DNA of 64,000 nt, from positions 331 through 64,330 of the forward strand of contig NZ_LNYB01000085.1 of NCBI RefSeq assembly GCF_001467625.1. Direction: 5' to 3'. Numbering within the stretch: position 1 is the first letter of the stretch; each line of letters starts with the position of its first letter. The notes below the pieces were generated by a model. The model was given only the letters and a program-made list of their open reading frames with translations. It did not search any database and was not told the origin of the DNA. Below, piece after piece: positions 47,114 to 55,243 of this stretch. Origin of the DNA: Legionella feeleii. Lineage in GTDB: Bacteria; Pseudomonadota; Gammaproteobacteria; Legionellales; Legionellaceae. Made by a program: the position numbers and the translations under genes.

Positions 47114-47439
47114 CCTTCAAGCGCCCCAGTCAGCACTTGGTCTAAAATGGTCTAATTCAACCGCAGCTATAGACTTTTTTGTAATAAATTGCGTTGGGTT
47201 ACCCAAAAATCTCTCTTTATAGTGAGGGGGTTGGGGATGTTGTTTTGGACAGCTTTTCTCTAACTCCATGTTTTTATTCCATTAGTGGAGAGACATATAA
47301 ATTTAGTGTAGTTAAATGGCTCTGTTTGTCAAAATTAAATTCATTTTGTTGCGATAAGCCTAAGCTTTCGAATGAAGTTGCTTGCCAAATTTTCTTTGCT
47401 GATTAAAATTTGCCTTTTTTGAATTACGAATAAATTGCT
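47114..47439. other. Divergent intergenic region of the NRPS-MMPL operon and acetyltransferase gene
   Basis: AT-rich and without a supported gene; a 70-codon ORF (47194-47406) has no recognisable protein character. It must carry promoters in both directions, but no clear -35/-10 pair or operator stands out. Confidence 0.4.
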
Positions 47440-48090
47440 ATGCAAAAGACAGAAGAAAAACACTGGTCCAAAATAGAATATTTACATCAGCATGTTAAAA
47501 ATCCCAATATCCATATCAAAGGAACGCATAGCTATTACAGTGATGCATGGACAGGGAGTTTTGAGGAAACCGTAGTTCGATATCTTTACGGAGATGAATA
47601 CAGTTTAAAAAATTGGCAGCCGCAATGGCCCATTGACCAGCTTTATGTTGGTAATTATGTTTGTATTGCTGCCGAGGTCATTATTATGTTGGGCGGAAAT
47701 CATAATCACCGGACAGACTGGTTTTGTCTTTATCCTTTTGCAGACAGGTATCTTGACGCCTATGAAGGGAAGGGGGATACCGTTATTAAGGATGGTGTTT
47801 GGCTCGGAATGCGTTCAATAATTATGCCGGGTGTCACTATTGGAGAAGGGGCGATAATAGCTGCAAATACCATTGTGACTAAAGATATTGAACCTTATAG
47901 CATCGTGGCCGGGAGTCCTGGCAAAATAATAAAAAAACGCTTCACGCAAGACATTATCGAACGAATCCTAAAGTTAGACATTTATTCCTGGCAGGAGGAT
48001 AAATTCAATCTCTTAAAAGACTATATTTGTAGCGATGACATAACAGCATTGGAGCAAGCGAGCAGGGAGTATGATGCTCGACTGGTCTAG
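47440..48090 (+). CDS. Vat/CatB-like hexapeptide O-acetyltransferase
   Basis: The 216-aa left-handed beta-helix acetyltransferase has hexapeptide turns such as DGVWLGMRSIIMPGVTIGEGAIIAANTIVTKDIEPYSIVAGSPGKII. The catalytic histidine lies in GGNHNHRTDW, as in streptogramin A (Vat) and chloramphenicol (CatB-type) acetyltransferases. It is divergent from the MMPL-NRPS operon, so it may modify or detoxify that product, or act as an unrelated xenobiotic acetyltransferase. Confidence 0.88.
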   Translation: MQKTEEKHWSKIEYLHQHVKNPNIHIKGTHSYYSDAWTGSFEETVVRYLYGDEYSLKNWQPQWPIDQLYVGNYVCIAAEVIIMLGGNHNHRTDWFCLYPFADRYLDAYEGKGDTVIKDGVWLGMRSIIMPGVTIGEGAIIAANTIVTKDIEPYSIVAGSPGKIIKKRFTQDIIERILKLDIYSWQEDKFNLLKDYICSDDITALEQASREYDARLV

Positions 48091-48279
48091 TTGCTATTGA
48101 TTTAAGTGAAAACGATTAAAGCAGCAAGCCAGGATTAGTATAGAGGTTTCTCCCCTGCCTGATTGGGAATGAGAATTCATAAAATTGCAAATTAGCCTTA
48201 TTAGCCGGGTCGTATTGGCTTTTTTGGGCAAATTTTGCTCTCTACGCATATAATTAAATTATTCATGAAGTGAGATATT

Positions 48280-49431
48280 ATGATGCCTGGAGAAGAGCCT
48301 GCAATTATAGATGATGATCCCTATGCTTATTCTTACGCAAAATATGAGCCAGTATTATCACCACAAAATGTCGTGAATATTGGTCCTGAAGATGGAAATG
48401 GTGTTTTTACCTCTGGTATGACGGACTGTGTAGCTTTGTGCTTTCGGATCAAAGATGAGGCTGGGGATATTGTTCGCCTCTCAATGATTCATTTGCCAGG
48501 AGGAATTAATGCCGCTCAATTAGAGAGTGATGAAGGAAAACAAGTCATCGAGCAAATGTTAAAACATGCCCCCGAAGGCGCGCAAGTTGAAGTAGTGATT
48601 GCCTGGAATAAACAACACTATGATGAGCAACGTGACTATGCGTGGGAAACACGAGGCGGTACCCTGCTTGATAGGCCTTTATTTGATGCCCTGCAAAGCC
48701 AGATCGATGATGATGAAAAAAATATTAGGCTTACAGACATGACCACTTTTTCTGGTGCACGGCATAATTTAGATGAAAGTGCTTTTAGTTTTTCCCTTAA
48801 TTTCTATGGGGAGGAAGGGGAATTTAAAAATTGCCATGGAACAAGAGCGTTAGCACAGGATGTTCATGTAAAGTATGATGCGCCGCCTACAAATGGAAGC
48901 CGAGCAGTTTACCTGCTCAATTGGGCAATGGGGTTAGGAGACAAAAAAAGATGGGACGAAATTCAAAGCGATATACGAGATTCTACCGATCCAAATTTTG
49001 ATAAAGCGAAGACAATGGAATTTGAATTTCCTTTGCAGGACCCTGTTCGGCTAAAAGAGATGATGCTCAAGGCTCGAGCAACCAATAACGCCACTCTATG
49101 GAGGCAGATAAAAGATGCACTCGTTGATGATATTAAAAATAGCTCCAATAAAGCAGAAGCAGTTGCTGCACACAAGGAACTATTGCAACTGCATTTTAAA
49201 AAAGATGATAAAGGTCAATACAATGGCAGCATCTTTTGTCGAATGTTTCAAAATGGTGAATCGACTCACTGGCGTCAAATTAAACAGTGGGATAGGCCTG
49301 ATAATCAGCAAATTTCAAGCTCAACAGCTGCAACCAAAAACTACAAACAGGATTTAAGAGAGACTCAACAACTACTTGCTGCGGATGACGAGGTTGATAA
49401 AACAGAACAACGCGTCTCAAAAAACTCTTAG
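48280..49431 (+). CDS. CheD/CNF-like deamidase-fold candidate, possible effector
   Basis: The 383-aa protein is not a family I can name. Residues 42-75 read VFTSGMTDCVALCF...LSMIHLPGG. T44, C50 and H71 line up with the Thr-Cys-His set of CheD-type deamidases (TxxxxxC, then a beta-hairpin, then H), with a hairpin about four residues longer. QVEVVIAWNK strand and LFDALQSQ helix follow, as in that fold. The C-terminal half is charged and helical with a polar tail (DDEVDKTEQRVSKNS). No membrane segment or signal peptide is seen. Activity is inference. Confidence 0.5.
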   Translation: MMPGEEPAIIDDDPYAYSYAKYEPVLSPQNVVNIGPEDGNGVFTSGMTDCVALCFRIKDEAGDIVRLSMIHLPGGINAAQLESDEGKQVIEQMLKHAPEGAQVEVVIAWNKQHYDEQRDYAWETRGGTLLDRPLFDALQSQIDDDEKNIRLTDMTTFSGARHNLDESAFSFSLNFYGEEGEFKNCHGTRALAQDVHVKYDAPPTNGSRAVYLLNWAMGLGDKKRWDEIQSDIRDSTDPNFDKAKTMEFEFPLQDPVRLKEMMLKARATNNATLWRQIKDALVDDIKNSSNKAEAVAAHKELLQLHFKKDDKGQYNGSIFCRMFQNGESTHWRQIKQWDRPDNQQISSSTAATKNYKQDLRETQQLLAADDEVDKTEQRVSKNS

Positions 49432-49545
49432 CATTTCATTTTTGATGGTTTTACATCGTTATTGTGTGTAGTTCGCTTCTTCATTATCAAAGGCATGCAA
49501 TTACTTTCTCCTTGTTGCCCATACTGGTTAATAAGCCAATTTCTA

Positions 49546-49809
49546 TTAATGAGTAGTATCAATATTCGTGCTGGGCGGGTTATAGGGGTTAGTCTTACTG
49601 CCAGGGGTTAGCTGGGGATTCGGAATTGTAGTACCTGGCAGTGGGTTAACGATGCCCGGTGTAGTGGGCATGTTGCCTCGTTGATGGCTTATTCCTGTTT
49701 TGGGGGCATTATTCTTTGTAGCATTCGATCCTGAATTACTGGTGGTATTTGAGTACGCCGCACTTCCTAAAGAAAACGAGGTCAACAAGATTAGAAGAGT
49801 CCGTTTCAT
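49546..49809 (-). CDS. Small exported Pro/Asn/Thr-rich protein
   Basis: The 87-aa protein has signal peptide MKRTLLILLTSFSLGSAAYS. A low-complexity mature part rich in P, N, T and G (TTPGIVNPLPGTTIPNPQLTP) follows. GAGGAGGAAG precedes ATG. The signal peptide is closely similar to that of the repeat protein upstream (MKRTLVLLFTLLSL), so the two may be related or share export. Confidence 0.65.
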   Translation of the reverse strand: MKRTLLILLTSFSLGSAAYSNTTSNSGSNATKNNAPKTGISHQRGNMPTTPGIVNPLPGTTIPNPQLTPGSKTNPYNPPSTNIDTTH

Positions 49810-49878
49810 TACTTCCTCCTCAAGGTGGTTTAATTAAATTATAGTACGTCGCTATTTAAGCTTTAGGCACCGCCCCCA

Positions 49879-50253
49879 TTAAAAGCGGCGGTTAAAAGTT
49901 CTTGGTGTAATATTATTAAATCCGGGATTATTGTGCGGTCCAAAATTACTCTGCGGCCCGAAGTTATTTAGTCCAGGATTATTATGCGGTCCAAAATTAC
50001 TCTGTGGCCCGAAGTTATTTAGCCCAGGATTATTGTGCGGTCCAAAATTACTCTGCGGCCCGAAGTTATTTAGCCCAGGATTATTATGCGGTCCAAAATT
50101 ACTCTGTGGCCCGAAGTTATTTAGCCCAGTATTATTATGCGGTCCAAAATTACTCTGCGGCCCGAAGTTATTTAATCCAGGGTTAATAGTCGCGTTAGCA
50201 TAGGTTGTAATTAAAGAAAGCAAGGTAAAAAGCAGTACCAGAGTCCTTTTCAT
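49879..50253 (-). CDS. Exported tandem-repeat protein (17-residue repeats)
   Basis: The 124-aa product from ATG 50253 has signal peptide MKRTLVLLFTLLSLITTYANA. Five near-identical 17-residue units GLNNFGPQSNFGPHNNP follow, then a short NITPRTFNRRF end. GGAGAAA precedes the start. The mature chain is Asn/Gly/Pro/Phe-rich with few charges apart from the basic C-terminus. The repeats resemble low-complexity or amyloid-like sequences, but I recognise no family. Confidence 0.7.
   Translation of the reverse strand: MKRTLVLLFTLLSLITTYANATINPGLNNFGPQSNFGPHNNTGLNNFGPQSNFGPHNNPGLNNFGPQSNFGPHNNPGLNNFGPQSNFGPHNNPGLNNFGPQSNFGPHNNPGFNNITPRTFNRRF
49928..50182. repeat. Five 51-bp tandem repeats (minisatellite)
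   Basis: A 51-bp unit beginning ATTATTGTGCGGTCCAAAAT is repeated five times with only a few base changes per copy and stays in frame in the minus-strand gene. Each unit itself contains a duplicated CGGTCC/CGGCCC half. Copy number is likely to vary between strains. Confidence 0.9.
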
Positions 50254-50382
50254 AAGTTTCTCCTTAAAGTATTGCACTAATTATAGTACTTGAGCGAGGG
50301 GCCAATTCAGGGAGGGGTAGGCTTGCGTCCTGGACTTAAAAGCCCTAGATTAAGCCTATGAGGCTACTGTTAGAGGAAATAA

Positions 50383-51516
50383 TTGGTCCATATTCTTCTC
50401 TCCAATAAAAATAGTAATTCCAAGTGCCGTAGCATTATTTTTAATACCGATACCCATTTATTTCTGCTTGCTGATAATCAGCAACTTAAAAAAAATGAAT
50501 TAATAAATATCGAATTTGAACATCCATTACTTGTCCAGCCTGGAATCCAGCCATTTAATGGGATCTATGATTATCAGTATGAAGATATGGAGGGCTTATT
50601 TGAATCAGCTATTTATGTCTATTCAGTTCTGTTGCAAGCGAGTGAGCCATCGAATTGTAGATTTAATATTCATCCATCACCAAGTTTCATTGACTCAAAT
50701 GCTCAAGAACAAATTTATTGCTCTATAAAAGCTAACCAACGCGCTAATGAAGCAGTCAATATAGAGAATTTTGAAGATTTAATTAGTGAATTAAGTGGTT
50801 ATCGCTTCAAATTTTTAAATCATATTTTGATAAAGAATAGTTTTAGCACAAAGGATCTCCCAAATTCTATTGATGGGGATTTACTTTTTGAAACAAAAAC
50901 AGAGCTTGTTAATTTATTAAAGCAGCCCTGTAATTTGGACAGATTTGAATTACGTTACATTGATCCTGTTGTGAGGTTTGGCCTATTTGCCAGAGATTTC
51001 ATCCAAAAAGATGAGATTCTATTTTCTTATTGTGGGGAAAAAAGGATTTTTGATTCTAAACACAAAGGTTATGCCTTTGAATGTCGGGCAGATTGCCTGA
51101 ATATGCATATCGATGCTTCCCAATATGGGAATATTGCACGCTTTGTTAATCATGCGCCTGAACCAGGTAAAGACCAGGTTGAACCGCAGTTACTTGAGGC
51201 TAACTTAAAAACAATTAGTCACAATTTGAACGGTATAGAGGTTATATTTTTTAAAGCGACCAGAAAGATTTTAATAGGCGAACAACTACTTGTTAATTAC
51301 GGAGAAAAGTCCTTTAAAACACAGCGCATGACCCGCTTTACAAGCAAGGGGAAAGCTATCTATAAGGACAAACCGGGGTTATGGAAAAGATCGCAAAATA
51401 AAATCACTCATTTAAAAATAATGGCTAATCATGGATTGAAAAAGGCGCAACATTATATCTTGCTAAGGCTACTTTTAATAAGCGTCGTATTGTTACTTAT
51501 AGTAAGTAGCGTGTAG
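50383..51516 (+). CDS. SET-domain methyltransferase with C-terminal membrane anchor, candidate effector
   Basis: 377 aa. The SET domain occupies about residues 193-310: RFGLFARDFIQKDEILFSYCGE (SAM-binding start), NIARFVNHAP (the conserved NH of RFxNH) and GEQLLVNYGEKSF (catalytic Tyr). About 190 unassigned residues precede it. The C-terminus ends in a single hydrophobic segment (LLRLLLISVVLLLIVSSV) with basic residues before it, a tail anchor. It starts with TTG after GAGG. SET proteins in Legionella, such as RomA/LegAS4, methylate host histones; this one may act at a membrane. Confidence 0.78.
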   Translation: MVHILLSNKNSNSKCRSIIFNTDTHLFLLADNQQLKKNELINIEFEHPLLVQPGIQPFNGIYDYQYEDMEGLFESAIYVYSVLLQASEPSNCRFNIHPSPSFIDSNAQEQIYCSIKANQRANEAVNIENFEDLISELSGYRFKFLNHILIKNSFSTKDLPNSIDGDLLFETKTELVNLLKQPCNLDRFELRYIDPVVRFGLFARDFIQKDEILFSYCGEKRIFDSKHKGYAFECRADCLNMHIDASQYGNIARFVNHAPEPGKDQVEPQLLEANLKTISHNLNGIEVIFFKATRKILIGEQLLVNYGEKSFKTQRMTRFTSKGKAIYKDKPGLWKRSQNKITHLKIMANHGLKKAQHYILLRLLLISVVLLLIVSSV

Positions 51517-51670
51517 GTATCGATGCTGACCGTAGTTGCTCCTGTAGCTATTCCAAATTGGGATATTGCTTTTCCAAATATTCTTTTTAAATTCTCCACT
51601 CCTTGTGCTCAAATAAATTCCATTGAGTTTGCTGCAAGGTCAATGTGAAACTATTTTTACGAGGGTATCT

Positions 51671-53014
51671 ATGAGAGAAAAGCAGGAAGGAAAGTTATCT
51701 TTAGGGGAAAGGAAAATAATAATAGCCGGAAGGATGGGAGAAAATGATGCACGTAGAGGCAAGCCCAGAAAAGATTTCTCTATGACGAATAAATCTCAGG
51801 AGTATATTAGCAGCTACAATGCAGGCTATGACAAGATTGCCTTAGAGCGGATACAGACAAAGAAAAAGCAAATGCCTTCTAGCGCTCTACCAACTAATAT
51901 GAAGCGAGCTAGAATCGCTATAGAGGCACCCGTAGGCCAGACAGATGCAGATAGATCTGAAACACCCTGCAAAAAAACGGATACCTCAGGCCAGAGGATT
52001 AGAAATATGCCTTCCTATCAGAGAGTTACTGTGGCAGGGCGTACTATCACTGTTGATGCTTTTCTTAAACGTCATTATGTTTTTCAAGATACAAAAGAAG
52101 AAGTGAGCCGCCATGCATTATATCAAGCTGTACTGTTTGAAGATGGAACAATCACTGTCAATGGAAGGCTAATTGAATGGGATACTAAGCTAAAGAAAGG
52201 TATATCCGGACTAATAAAGATTGGAAAAGAAAATCCTATTACAAAATCTGGTTTTCTAAAACGAACTTATGTGTTTAAAGACACCGGAGAAGTGGTAAGT
52301 AAAGAAGCCCAGAGAGCAGCACAAATTCATGAAGATGGAACAGTTTCTGTCAATGGAAAGCTAATTGAGTGGAGGAAAAAGTGCAAGATTAGGGACAGGA
52401 GTATTGGCGAAGAAGAGACCGATGAAATTCAGGGAGATGTAATACATGATGGCAGTGAGAAAGAAATTGGCGTGAAGGAAGAAGATTTTTCTTTATCTTC
52501 AGGGGATTATGAGGCCCCTGCGGGTCTTGAATTTGATGTGCTGTGGAAAATGCTGATACCGGACTATATAGGTCAGGGGGTTAACCCAGGAACACAAGGA
52601 AATGATAAGGAAGAAAACGCCGCTTTATCTTCAGCATTGAGTGATGTGGCAGGTAGCCCAGGATTTGATGAATTTAAGAAAGAGCTTATGGCTGATATTC
52701 TAAGGGTAAATCCTGAAGGCCGAGGGCAGTCACTGGCAGCAAACCCTTTCGAACGTGGAGAAGCTGGGGCTGAGGGGGGAAGCGAATTAAGTCCCCAGGC
52801 TCGAAAACCTTATTCTCCTCAATTTTTCTCTTATCGAGGGAGTTCGGAGCAAGTTGCTGCTCCTCGACAAGTTTTCGACACTAGCATGAGCTCCGATGGT
52901 GGGAAAGAACCTGATCGAGACAGAACTGGGCCTCATTGGCAGCCTGCTTATTTTACACAACAGTTCGTCAAAGAGGAAAAGGCCGACGAGGTGAATAATT
53001 GCATTTTATGTTAG
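51671..53014 (+). CDS. Duplicated-domain protein ending in a CaaX box, candidate prenylated effector
   Basis: 447 aa from ATG 51671, after ACGAGGG. Two homologous ~45-residue blocks are seen: FLKRHYVFQDTKEEVSRHA...DGTITVNGRLIEW and FLKRTYVFKDTGEVVSKEA...DGTVSVNGKLIEW. A polar disordered C-terminal half follows. The last four residues are CILC, a CaaX farnesylation motif that prokaryotes cannot use but that host prenyltransferases can; Legionella AnkB uses a similar box (CLVC). The fold of the duplicated blocks is unknown. Confidence 0.65.
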   Translation: MREKQEGKLSLGERKIIIAGRMGENDARRGKPRKDFSMTNKSQEYISSYNAGYDKIALERIQTKKKQMPSSALPTNMKRARIAIEAPVGQTDADRSETPCKKTDTSGQRIRNMPSYQRVTVAGRTITVDAFLKRHYVFQDTKEEVSRHALYQAVLFEDGTITVNGRLIEWDTKLKKGISGLIKIGKENPITKSGFLKRTYVFKDTGEVVSKEAQRAAQIHEDGTVSVNGKLIEWRKKCKIRDRSIGEEETDEIQGDVIHDGSEKEIGVKEEDFSLSSGDYEAPAGLEFDVLWKMLIPDYIGQGVNPGTQGNDKEENAALSSALSDVAGSPGFDEFKKELMADILRVNPEGRGQSLAANPFERGEAGAEGGSELSPQARKPYSPQFFSYRGSSEQVAAPRQVFDTSMSSDGGKEPDRDRTGPHWQPAYFTQQFVKEEKADEVNNCILC

Positions 53015-53203
53015 ATTTTTGAAACAAGAGCTGGACGAAGATTGTGCGCAAGGAAGCGTGCGCAGAAGTATCCTCGCCAAGTGGAGGCTGGCGGTTTTAT
53101 TCAGTACAATAATTATCGATTGTTGGAGCATGTACCTGTCTGTTGAAGTTCTGGCATAATGTATTACATACTTCAGTCCTGAATCGATGAACTGTTAATT
53201 GCT

Positions 53204-53419
53204 ATGAATAAGCTAAAGAAAATCGCCTGCCCTACCTGCGGTAAAAAAAATACCTGGTACCCTGAAAACGCCTTCAAACCGTTTTGTTGCGAGCGCTGTA
53301 AACTGATTGATTTAGGCGAATGGGCTCGTGAAACCAGAAAAATTCCTGGCGATTCGGTTGATCCAACTAGTCCATCTGCAGATATCAATGGCTCTCGCGA
53401 TACCAATGAAGATTTTTAA
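53204..53419 (+). CDS. yacG: DNA gyrase inhibitor YacG
   Basis: The 71-aa zinc protein has ligands C9 and C12 (CPTCGK) and C28 and C32 (CCERCK), followed by IDLGEWA, the full YacG signature. In E. coli it binds GyrB and inhibits gyrase. The polar C-terminal tail is normal. It is unusually placed among effector-like genes rather than next to coaE/zapD. Confidence 0.93.
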   Translation: MNKLKKIACPTCGKKNTWYPENAFKPFCCERCKLIDLGEWARETRKIPGDSVDPTSPSADINGSRDTNEDF

Positions 53420-53478
53420 ACAGCTGAGATGAGAAACCTCAATACCAATGACCTCCTACCATAAACGTTGGTTATGTT

Positions 53479-53511
53479 CCTAATATTCCCTTAATCCGCT
53501 CACGATAAGAT
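53479..53511 (+). promoter_or_regulatory. PmrA-like tandem box plus -10 for the ankyrin gene
   Basis: CCTAATATT and CTTAATCCG are separated by CC (53479-53498), one mismatch from the half-site core in the first copy. TAAGAT follows after exactly 7 nt (53506-53511). The predicted start of transcription is near 53518, about 19 nt before ATG 53537. Confidence 0.5.
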
Positions 53512-53536
53512 GCTCACCGATAAATATTAATTGTTA

Positions 53537-55204
53537 ATGAGACCTAATGGGAGCATGGTGAATCTAAGTCAGAAACATCTTAATGAGCAAGTCAATAAAT
53601 GGCTCACACAAAAAAATAGTACCCTCCAGATTGATTCTAGTGGGGATTGTCTACGAAGAACACTGATATGGTTATTGCACGCGAAGCAGCGCGATTTAAC
53701 AAATTTATATGCAAACTATGAGAAAATTTCCGGTTGGGATGGGATTAGTACGACCACTGTATTAGAGGATGAAGCCTTTGAACTGTTTTTGGCGTTTAAC
53801 GATACCATGCAGCGACCAGGCAATATTGCCTACCACATTCAACCCGATAAGCTTAACCGCCATAAGAAAAAAGAGCTAACTGTCCCAAATCTTAAAAGCA
53901 GCAGCGTGAAATCGTTAATTTGGGAGTTGGCTGAATTAATAAATTTTTTAGAAAAAGAGGCACAGGAAGGGGAGATGTTGTTACTCAATTCTCAAAACCA
54001 TGCCTTTGGACTCATCTGTTTGTCAGATACTTATTTTTTCTACGATCCCAATAATCCTGAGGGTCATGTACCTTGCAAAGATATTTACGTGGTTGTACGC
54101 GAATTAATGTCAAAATTAGACTGTGATACAAAACATATTCCACTTTCTGTCCATAGACTCTGTTTCGAACAGCATTTCACAGCCCAGGAAAATACGCCAT
54201 TCCCTGCTGACTCAGGCACCTTATCTGCCCGTGTCAGCCACGATGGTATGAGTGCTTCCATGCTCGCGGCACAAAATAATGACTTGCAAACCCTTCATTT
54301 TTTAGCCACGAAAGAAGGACTGGAACAAACTGATCATGAAGGGATGAATGCATTTTATCTTGCGGCTCAAAATGGACATGAGGACTGTCTCCGCTATTTA
54401 TTAAGTTTAGGAGCCAATATTGATTTTCAAGGCCCCGAAAAGAAAACACCACTTTATGTTGCCGCTAAAAATAATCATCTTAATGTATGCGTGCAGCTCA
54501 TTTCACTAGGGGCTGACATTGATAAACCGGCAGAAGATGGTACATCCCCTCTACATGTTGCTGCCGAAAAGGGCAATGAAAATATTGTTTTCAATTTGAT
54601 ACGAGCTGGTGCACATGTAAATAACCAAGCTGAGGAAGATGGCAGCTCACCTCTCTATGTAGCTGTACTAAACAGTCACGAAGGATGTGTGAAAATTCTC
54701 TTGAACACGCCTGATATTCGAGTAAACATTCAATTGTTTGATGATGGCACAACGCCCTTGCACATCGCCTGTGAGCAGGGGGATGTAGCCATCGTTTCTC
54801 ACTTACTTGCTCATCCTGATATTGATGTGAATGTTCAAGCAGAGGATCTCTCTACCCCGTTGCATAATGCCTGCGAATCAGGCTCTTTAGAGATAATAAT
54901 GCAATTAATTGCCAAGGGCGCTCAAATAAATGCTAAAAATGAAGCGGGAATGACACCACTGGCAATTGTTTGTAACCATCGACATGCAGCAGCCGCCCAA
55001 GAGCTCTTAAAAAGAGGGGCTAGCCCTGCGCAGGTTAGTGATAATGATAGTGAGTGGTTGCAAATGATCATTAGTGAGTCCAACGACGCCCAAAAAACAG
55101 TTTTTTCAGAAGGAGAATGGTCAACATTCTTTTTTCATAATACGCCTACTCCTGCTGTGGAAAAGGGGCACAAACGGATAAAATTAGGTACCACCCATGA
55201 ATAA
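53537..55204 (+). CDS. Papain-like (C58-type) protease domain plus ankyrin repeats, candidate effector
   Basis: 555 aa from ATG 53537. The N-terminal ~185 residues show a Cys-His-Asp set: C38 in SSGDCLRRTLIWLL, H155 in QNHAFGLICL and D170 in FFYDPNNPEG, the spacing and sequence style of YopT/AvrPphB C58 peptidases. Eight or so ankyrin repeats follow (about 230-510), for example DGTSPLHVAAEKGNENIVFNLIRAGA. The C-terminal tail holds a basic HKRIKLG. The ankyrins likely choose a host target. It has its own PmrA-like promoter. Protease activity is inferred. Confidence 0.75.
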   Translation: MRPNGSMVNLSQKHLNEQVNKWLTQKNSTLQIDSSGDCLRRTLIWLLHAKQRDLTNLYANYEKISGWDGISTTTVLEDEAFELFLAFNDTMQRPGNIAYHIQPDKLNRHKKKELTVPNLKSSSVKSLIWELAELINFLEKEAQEGEMLLLNSQNHAFGLICLSDTYFFYDPNNPEGHVPCKDIYVVVRELMSKLDCDTKHIPLSVHRLCFEQHFTAQENTPFPADSGTLSARVSHDGMSASMLAAQNNDLQTLHFLATKEGLEQTDHEGMNAFYLAAQNGHEDCLRYLLSLGANIDFQGPEKKTPLYVAAKNNHLNVCVQLISLGADIDKPAEDGTSPLHVAAEKGNENIVFNLIRAGAHVNNQAEEDGSSPLYVAVLNSHEGCVKILLNTPDIRVNIQLFDDGTTPLHIACEQGDVAIVSHLLAHPDIDVNVQAEDLSTPLHNACESGSLEIIMQLIAKGAQINAKNEAGMTPLAIVCNHRHAAAAQELLKRGASPAQVSDNDSEWLQMIISESNDAQKTVFSEGEWSTFFFHNTPTPAVEKGHKRIKLGTTHE

Positions 55205-55243
55205 AGAGTCGATTTCGGGTATAACGATACCAATTCAAGTACG

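Noticed and set aside
49928..50182. CRISPR array
   Set aside because: The units are contiguous tandem copies with no unique spacers and they encode protein. No cas gene is present, and no CRISPR array was seen elsewhere in the window.
49931..50203. Plus-strand ORF made of CGPKLL repeats
   Set aside because: It is the antisense of the in-frame 51-bp tandem repeat. The minus-strand frame has a signal peptide and Shine-Dalgarno and is the real one.
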